Shown: in pieces, positions 58,113-64,000 of the stretch
Layout of the letters: each line of letters starts with the position of its first letter
Numbering within the stretch: position 1 is the stretch's first letter
Translations under genes and position numbers: made by a program
DNA from: Yponomeuta sedellus
Taxonomy: Eukaryota > Arthropoda > Insecta > Lepidoptera > Yponomeutidae
NCBI GenBank assembly: GCA_934045075.1
Contig: OW203727.1
Location: 21,930,311 to 21,994,310 of the forward strand
DNA: 64,000 nucleotides
Reading direction: 5' to 3'
The notes under the pieces: model-generated
What the model was told of the DNA's origin: nothing
Seen by the model: only the letters and a program-made list of their open reading frames with translations
Databases searched by the model: none

Positions 58113-58290
58113 GAGCGCAGGGCAGCGCTTTTATTAGGGAGCTGGGACGCCGATTGAGGGACCGTGGCATGGACGTTCGCTCTGGGGCATATCTGAGCCA
58201 AAGGATTTCCCTTGCTGTCCAGCGCGGTAACGCGGCCAGTATTATGGGGACTTTTGGTTCGCATGTGGCTCGGAGCGATTTATTTGCATA
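58110..58290 (+). pseudogene. Retroelement protein C-terminus, unassigned
   Basis: Plus reading GAQGSAFIRELGRRLRDRG, then GAYLSQRISLAVQRGNAASI and MGTFGSHV to a stop near 58290. I have an impression of similar 'QR.SLA.QRGNA.s..GT' ends in insect mobile-element proteins, but cannot name the family. Confidence 0.45.
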
Positions 58291-59000
58291 GAGTTTTTTT
58301 TTTGTTTTTAATTATTATTTTATTATTATTGTTATTGCCTTGACATTCTTTTAATTTCATTCTTTTTGACGAAGCTTTATGTGAATGTTGATGATGTTTG
58401 TACTGTTTTTTTTTTTAATGTCTATGTAAATAACTAAATCAGTGTGTTATTTATTAACTCGAGTAATACAATGATCAATATGTCAATTTCAATTTCTAAT
58501 TGTTGCATGTAATTAACTATTTTTTTTTAAAATTAACAAAGGCTTATATTATTCAAGTGATAAAGTGTGATTGATTTACTTGCTGCACTGTTATTTCGGA
58601 ATTTTCTTAAAAAACGTTGTAAGTACGATACAGGTACCGATTTATGTTTACAAACTCGTGGTAAAGCCCTGCGTTAAGCCCTCAAACTTCGTCTCGGGCT
58701 TACATATTTACCTACTTGTTTGTATCTTAAATAACTATTAGCTTGTAAAAACAAATAAAACTTTCATCACTGCTGGGTACAAGCCTGTTCCTATAATGCT
58801 ATTCAGCCCTTTGCCATCCGCATACATTTGCCTACTGTCAGCGAAGCTTTGTCACTCTAATACCTACCTATTAATAATGGTAAAAGTTTATCGTGATGAT
58901 CATTTAACAGTACGAGTACACATTGAATTCTATTTGACTAAATTACTAGTACAGAAATTTACTTGGCGATCAGGATTAACATGAAGGTATGAAACAATAC
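58291..59000. other. Unassigned AT-rich sequence
   Basis: No exon; the frame 58796-58984 has no feature. Confidence 0.4.
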
Positions 59001-59545
59001 AATACATAATATACAAAAATATGATAGAGCGCATTCAACGCAAATTGGTCAGTCATTTAAACTTTCGCACAGGGTCACATTGTGATAATTATGAGGACTC
59101 CTGTAGACTTCACCAACTGCTAAGCCTGGAGGAACGGCGTGTTCTGATGGACATGCAATTCCTTTCGGACATCTGCCGTGCGACCATTAACTGTCCCGAC
59201 CTTACAAGCAACGTCTTAACTCTACGCACGCCTCTGACACGCACTCGTCACACGCGACTTTTTGATGTCCCTCAAGTTTCCAAGAATTTTGCGCAGAGCT
59301 CTATAAGTTGTCGTCTACTTGACATCTAAAACAAGCGATTTTCTGGCATAGATATTTTCCATTTGTCAAAGACGGCTTTTAAACAGTCACTATTGCAATG
59401 TCTTAAAGAGGAGAGTCAAGGCCTTATGGCATCTTTCATTACTACGCATATTGCACTCACCGCTCTCAACCATCATACACACACACACCCTCACACACAA
59501 AGACACCAACATCCATACTCACTAGAAATATAAACAGTCTGCAGT
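59001..59545 (+). pseudogene. LINE reverse-transcriptase C-terminal fragment (Jockey/CR1-like)
   Basis: MIERIQRKLVSHLNFRTG, RLHQLLSLEERRVLMDMQFL and TRLFDVPQVSKNF match the region after the catalytic domain of Jockey/CR1-group reverse transcriptases. An in-frame stop at about 59327 is followed in the same frame by DIFHLSKTAFKQSLLQCLKE. Ends near a (CA)n run at 59492-59509. Confidence 0.75.
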
Positions 59546-59607
59546 CATGATTTTATATTTTTATATTTAATTTCAATACTCTGTTTGCCTGATTTTGGTA
59601 TTTCAAA

Positions 59608-59916
59608 TTTAAAAACCTATTTAGAGGCTAAAAATTTAACCCATGCCAGGATTCGAACCCGCAACCTCTGGCTATCCGTGCCAGCGCTCTACCAATTGAG
59701 CCAATGGGCGATCAACAGCATCAGTGAAATTTCGAACCTCTTTACACTATTCTCTGTATTACGTACAGGCAGCGACATCTGACTTAAGCAAATTGCATTA
59801 CTTACAGCCCTGACTACCTACTTTGCAGTTAGGTTTTAACATCGGAACGATATCACTGTACCCACATGATTATACTATTTTTATTATGTTCCTTAGCACG
59901 GGTTAAAATAGTATAA
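59608..59916 (-). mobile_element. SINE-D, full, with inverted 3' piece and 14-bp TSD
   Basis: Complete minus copy ending at its 5' end 'cacatgattatactattttt', immediately followed by a plus-oriented 3' piece 'gttccttagcacgggttaaa'. TSD 'tttggtatttcaaa' at 59594-59607 and 59917-59930. Confidence 0.92.
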
Positions 59917-60215
59917 TTTGGTATTTCAAAGTTTTTTCTTTTTTCTCATATTGTTACCTTTTGCTGTCTCTAAAGACTCTAAAGTTTCTAATTAATAATA
60001 ATGCCTGTCTCTAAGTTATGTGAATATAAAATAAGTCCGTAATTGTCCAAAGATAAATCATATTTGTAACAGTGAATATTTATTAACTTGTGCTGTGGGT
60101 TTTGTAAATAAAATTTAAAAAAAAACCTTCATGTCATGACGTCACTATAAAAAAGAAAGGTAGGCGCCATCTCAGCTGGTCGTTTTTTGATGGGACGGAA
60201 GTATTGTTATTACCT

Positions 60216-60585
60216 CACGTTATCAACCCTTGTATGTCCCCACTGCTGGGGCACGGGTCTCTTCCTGCATCGCAGGAAGGTTAGGCCATACTCCACCACG
60301 GGGGCCAAGTCCGGGTTGGTGGAGGATTGTAAGACAGTGGCGGGCCTTACTGTCAGAAGTTATCAAGCCGCCCATAAGGCCTCTAACATGGCTTAACGAC
60401 TGCCATTATATGACAGCCGGCACCAACGGCTTAGCGTGCCTTGCGAAGCACGGAAACGCTCGGAAAAATGCCACTAGCGGTAGTCACGGGACGCTCACCC
60501 ATCCCGTACCTGACCGCGCCTGTTGTTGCTTAACCAAGGGATTGATTCCAATCACTCGGTTCGCCTAGGCCACGAGCGCTTCTAT
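60216..60585 (-). mobile_element. 5S-SINE, full length, with 12-bp TSD
   Basis: The best copy: 'cgttatcaacccttgtatgt' to 'gccacgagcgcttcta'. TSD 'ttgttattacct' at 60204-60215 and 60586-60597 defines both ends. On the element strand it starts 'tagaagcgctcgtggcctag' and ends '...gggttgataacgtg'. Confidence 0.95.
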
Positions 60586-60675
60586 TTGTTATTACCTATG
60601 TACAATAAATTACTCAAGTAATTAGTATGTTCTCTGATACATCAGTATGATAATTAATTAACAATGACAAGTTGT

Positions 60676-60800
60676 AGAAGCGCTCTTGGCCTAGGCGAAC
60701 CGAGTGATTGGAATCAATCACTTGAGTTAAGCAACAACAGGCGCGGTCAGGAGCAGGATAGGTGACCGTCCAGATTTTTCCGAGCGCTTCCGTGCTTCTA
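60676..60800 (+). mobile_element. 5S-SINE, 5' part only
   Basis: 'gaagcgctcttggcctaggc', 'cacttgagttaagcaacaac', 'gagcaggataggtgaccgtc', then an abrupt end after 'cgcttccgtgcttct'. 3' truncation is unusual for a SINE. Confidence 0.85.
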
Positions 60801-61529
60801 ATATTGATAATGACAAGTTTAAACATAAATGTGAGTACCTATGTCTTTGATTACTTTATATCAAACAAGAAGCTTTGCTATTCCATTCAAACATAGGAAA
60901 ATACAGCTATCACTACCAACACAATGATGTTTGATTCGCGTCATCTTACTATCTACCGCCACTCTGGTATTGCCCTGAATAGGTAAAATGACGGCACGTA
61001 GAATAGTGTACTAAAAGCGCGACATCTGTCATTTAAAACGCGCAAAGTAACGTCACAGAGTAGAGTGTATGGACCATTGGTCCCCTGGACCCTCCACCGG
61101 CCCGTGCCATCTTTAAGCCTCAGCAGCTGGTGGCGTAAATTCTGTTAGTGCATTACAGAATTGCTAATTGACATTGATGAAAGATAAATGGACAACCCTT
61201 GTATATTGATGATCCTGCGGCCAGGAGCTGAGTCCTGTATCAGTTGCAGTGGTAGGCAGGATGCCTCCCGGCTTTGCTGGGAGATGAGCTCGAGGATCGG
61301 GCGGCGAATGAAGAGTCGGCAGATGTGGTTTAATCTTTATTCACTAAAGACAACCACAACAATACGTCGGTTGAAATTAAAACATTTTACAAAAAGACCA
61401 GCAGCAGCGTGCAGCCATGACAGATGGAGAAGAAGGAAAAAAAAAGGAAGAGGTTAACCATAGAGAGATACTTCCTATTCTAAACTAAGCTACCATAGAC
61501 TAGAAGATAGATTGTGGAGCTTACACACT
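60801..61529. other. Unassigned; GC-richer block at 61190-61330
   Basis: 'gcggccaggagctgagtcct', 'ggatgcctcccggctttgct' and 'gatcgggcggcgaatgaaga' look transcribed or transposon-derived. The 89-codon open frame there has no known motif or splice support. Confidence 0.35.
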
Positions 61530-61875
61530 TTAACATATATCCCCACTGCTGAGGCAAGGACCCCTTTCTGTATAGCAGGAGCAGGAAGGTTAGGCCATAC
61601 TCCACCACGGAGGCCAAGTCCGGTTTGGGGTAGGATTTTAAGACAGTGGCCGGCTTTACTGTCAGAAGTGATGTCAATGCCAATTCACCCATAAGGCATC
61701 TGACACGACTTAACGACTGCCATTACATGAAAGCTGGCACCAACGGCATAACATGCCTTGCGAAGCACGAAAACTCTAAAATAATTAATAAAAAATTACA
61801 CTAGCGGTAGTCACTGGACGGTTAGAAATCCTGCACCTGACCGCGCTTATTGTTGTTCAACTTAAGTAATTGATT
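61530..61875 (-). mobile_element. 5S-SINE, diverged full copy
   Basis: 'tccccactgctgaggcaagg', 'ccaccacggaggccaagtcc', 'actagcggtagtcactggac', 'gttcaacttaagtaattgat'. Contains a small insert 'taattaataaaaaatta'. Confidence 0.82.
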
Positions 61876-62555
61876 CAAATTGTGTGACGCGTGTTATGTT
61901 TTGAGCAGCTCTGTTTCCCTCAGTGAAGTTAGTGGCAATGGTATTCTGAAATCCAGTGTTACAGTTTCCATAAAACCAAAGATTAGCGAAAAGGCTACGA
62001 AATGAGAAAAGGCCATGAGACAGATGTCGTGGCCTCTTCTCAATCAACAATCGAACAGAAAGGACAACCCCTGATTTCAAATAGTAGTAGTCTAGTATCT
62101 AAAACCTATTGTAGAATTAAAATAAATAGATATAAATAGTTTTTTAAATATCCCCCGCTGCCACTCACACATAATTCGCGTCATGTGACGTGATTCTCAT
62201 ATCACTGTTCGCCTTAAAGGTTTGATACGTGTACGGCCTTAGACCTAAAGCAGCAATGAAATGAAATCGCTACAATCCATCAACAGAATCTAGGGCCAGC
62301 CTATTTGCACTGCAATCTTGAGTCTCGTCACGAGATAGATATTTATAGAAACAAACAAACAAACTTCACAACTATTTATGAGCAATGGTCTCCGTTCGTT
62401 TACCTGTAGATCCAGTTACATAAGGAAGATGAATTAATGTTTATCAGCTATTGAATTTTAAATCCAGTCCACGCAAGAACCGACCGCGATTAAGCGAGAA
62501 AACTGTGACAGTCAGCCGCCAAAGTGGAATAAAAACAAACAGACGTTTGGCCAAT
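61876..62555. other. Unassigned sequence
   Basis: Nothing recognised on either strand. Confidence 0.4.
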
Positions 62556-62557
62556 CG

Positions 62558-62662
62558 TTCACCAACCCTGACTTGGCCCCGTGGTGGAGTGTGGACCAAC
62601 CTTCCTGTAATGCAGGAAGAGAACCGTGCAGTCGGGACCTACAAAGGGACAGTAATATCATC
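62558..62662 (+). mobile_element. 5S-SINE 3' fragment
   Basis: 'caccaaccctgacttggccc', 'gtggtggagtgtggaccaac', 'cttcctgtaatgcaggaaga'. Confidence 0.78.
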
Positions 62663-63334
62663 ATAATCATCAGACGTTTGGCCTCAGAACCCGAAGACCA
62701 ACAAATCAAACCTTTAGACCCAGTGCAACTACAAGTTATTTATTTATTTATTTAAGCACGTGCTCTTTCTTTTAAGCTATTTATTTATTTACAGAGTTTT
62801 TGTAACATAACAGTGAACACCAAATCGTTATAGAACTAAAGACAACCTCTCACAACGATCTCTCTAGCATAATCTCAAATTTATACATCAAAACTTTTAT
62901 CCCATCCACATACAAATCTCAGTGAGGGGCTATTTCAAATAATGGCACAGCATAAAATTAAGAGTATTAATAAACAGGTCCTATACGAAAATAAGCGACG
63001 GCTAGCTTGTTGATTCACAGCTGGGTTAGGTCCCTATTTTACCTACTATTACTTGAAAGACTTTATGATGCTCATCATCTGTAAAAAATGTATTATCCTT
63101 TTGTTGGTAATTGATTAAATCATTACTTTACTTAATTACTACAGAATTCCGTTAATCTTCAGATTAGTGATGTGAACCGATTATAACTTTGGTAACCACA
63201 TTTACACAGAAGACTTTTACTTTTACACCCATATGTAACATGGCCTGACGTGGCCTATAGCCTGACGCCGACCATACATTTGCGAATGTGTATCTAATAG
63301 TACCGCACATTTGCGAATTTTTGGTACCAATACC
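62663..63334. other. Unassigned AT-rich sequence
   Basis: 'gttatttatttatttattta' at 62737 may be a LINE tail. 'cacatttgcgaat' is repeated near 63279 and 63306. Confidence 0.4.
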
Positions 63335-63532
63335 ACAAGCTAACTGTGTGCCGAAACCCGTGGCTTCATTGGTTCCGCACGTATTGACTAGTCTATGCTT
63401 TGGGCTTGCCTACAGCATCTAAAACAATGTCCCAAGCACTTCAGCGTCCTAGAAGTCTCTTCACCCATCTAATGTACGTGAATTTGTCACTGGACGCTGT
63501 ATAAATCATCTCACTACGTAGATTCAAAGGCC
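63335..63532 (+). repeat. Rep-C copy 3
   Basis: 'ggttccgcacgtattgacta', 'gcacttcagcgtcctagaag', 'cactggacgctgtataaatc', 'cactacgtagattcaaag'. Confidence 0.6.
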
Positions 63533-63599
63533 AATATTATCAACATATTCATTCTACGAGTATCTTTGCATGTATACACTCCGCTCAGGTACGTTTCAA

Positions 63600-64000
63600 A
63601 CAAAAAGTATAAGACGAGCTCCTGCCCACTGAATGCACTCATATACTACGCGCACTAAATCCTTAGCAATTCCAATCGCATAACTGTCAAATTCCGTACT
63701 CATTGTTATAGCAAACATTGGATTTCGACTGAGACTGGTGCGCGAAATTAAGTCTCAGTAACCTAATTAATCGCAATAAATCCTGAGCGGTTTCAATGGT
63801 CTTAATGCAACTTCTAAATCCATTGCTATAGAAAACCTCAGAATTCCGACAGGATCCTGAACATCAAATCCTGAGTGATTATAATCCAGCCAAATTCTAA
63901 ACTCAATAGAATTTGGCTTAGCTAGCGTCACAATTCTGACAGGATTCTGAGATTCTTAGCAATTCCAATCGTTACTCGTCTAACAGTCAAATTCCATACT
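63600..64000. repeat. Rep-M, degenerate internal repeats, runs off the window
   Basis: 'aactgtcaaattccgtact' and 'aacagtcaaattccatact' (63683, 63980), 'aaatcctgag' variants (63779, 63868), 'attctgacaggattctgag' variants (63842, 63931) and 'caattccaatcg' (63668, 63960) recur. The unit is not clear. Confidence 0.55.

Noticed and set aside
61188..61457. 89-codon open frame
   Set aside because: Composition biased, ends in a Lys/Arg run from an A/G-rich stretch; no support.

Overview
This is a 64-kb stretch of eukaryotic, very probably lepidopteran (moth or butterfly), chromosome. It is AT-rich and intron-like. It holds no bacterial-type genes, and most of it is relics of retroelements and small DNA transposons whose 3' ends are typical of Lepidoptera (for example tails reading 'gtccagcagtggactaata', 'cggttcagctgctctcgag' and 'ggttccgtaccctaaaaag'). 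The call rests on remembered repeat signatures; no database was searched.

The main discovery is a cryptic gene on the + strand, about 19.2-35.2 kb, hidden between repeats. Seven short coding exons (19269-19301, 23385-23442, 27357-27390, 28810-28935, 29527-29622, 30719-30831, 35130-35167) have good splice sites, and the codon phase matches at every junction. Together they give a 165-residue protein: signal peptide, Thr/Ser/Pro-rich mucin-like ectodomain with four N-glycosylation sequons, one transmembrane helix and a short basic tail. A second signal-peptide-like exon at 21824-21872 could be an alternative first exon. I do not recognise the family. A candidate coding exon on the - strand near 1.6-2.1 kb is much weaker. 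No other host gene is supported.

Repeat families, with the labels used below. SINE-D: tRNA-derived, with copies that fold back on themselves and have 10-15 bp target-site duplications (TSDs). SINE-B: tRNA-derived, with a long tail. SINE-I: tRNA-Gly-like. 5S-SINE: promoter region resembling 5S rRNA, more than 20 copies or fragments. LINE-G: 3' ends of RTE-like LINEs, including short pieces of reverse-transcriptase C-terminus, and a related short non-coding element. Tail-A: RTE-like 3' tails. PLE-E: probable Penelope-like elements, several inserted as inverted pairs. Rep-C, Rep-H, Rep-L, Rep-M, Rep-N: dispersed repeats of unknown class. There are also several MITE/foldback elements and a mariner relic.

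Layout. 0-19 kb: a pentanucleotide satellite, then nested SINE/LINE debris, a PLE palindrome (6.7 kb), a 389-bp tandem duplication (12.7-13.5 kb) and clustered Tail-A copies. 19-35 kb: the membrane-protein gene, its introns filled with SINEs, foldback MITEs and a 1.6-kb inverted PLE pair. 35-64 kb: mariner relic, many 5S-SINEs, SINE-B/D copies, a tetranucleotide satellite grown from a LINE tail (46 kb), a foldback element whose arms are built of 30-31 bp subrepeats (54.7-55.6 kb), a LINE reverse-transcriptase fragment (59 kb) and further 5S-SINEs. Repeat boundaries are by eye and may be off by 5-20 bases.
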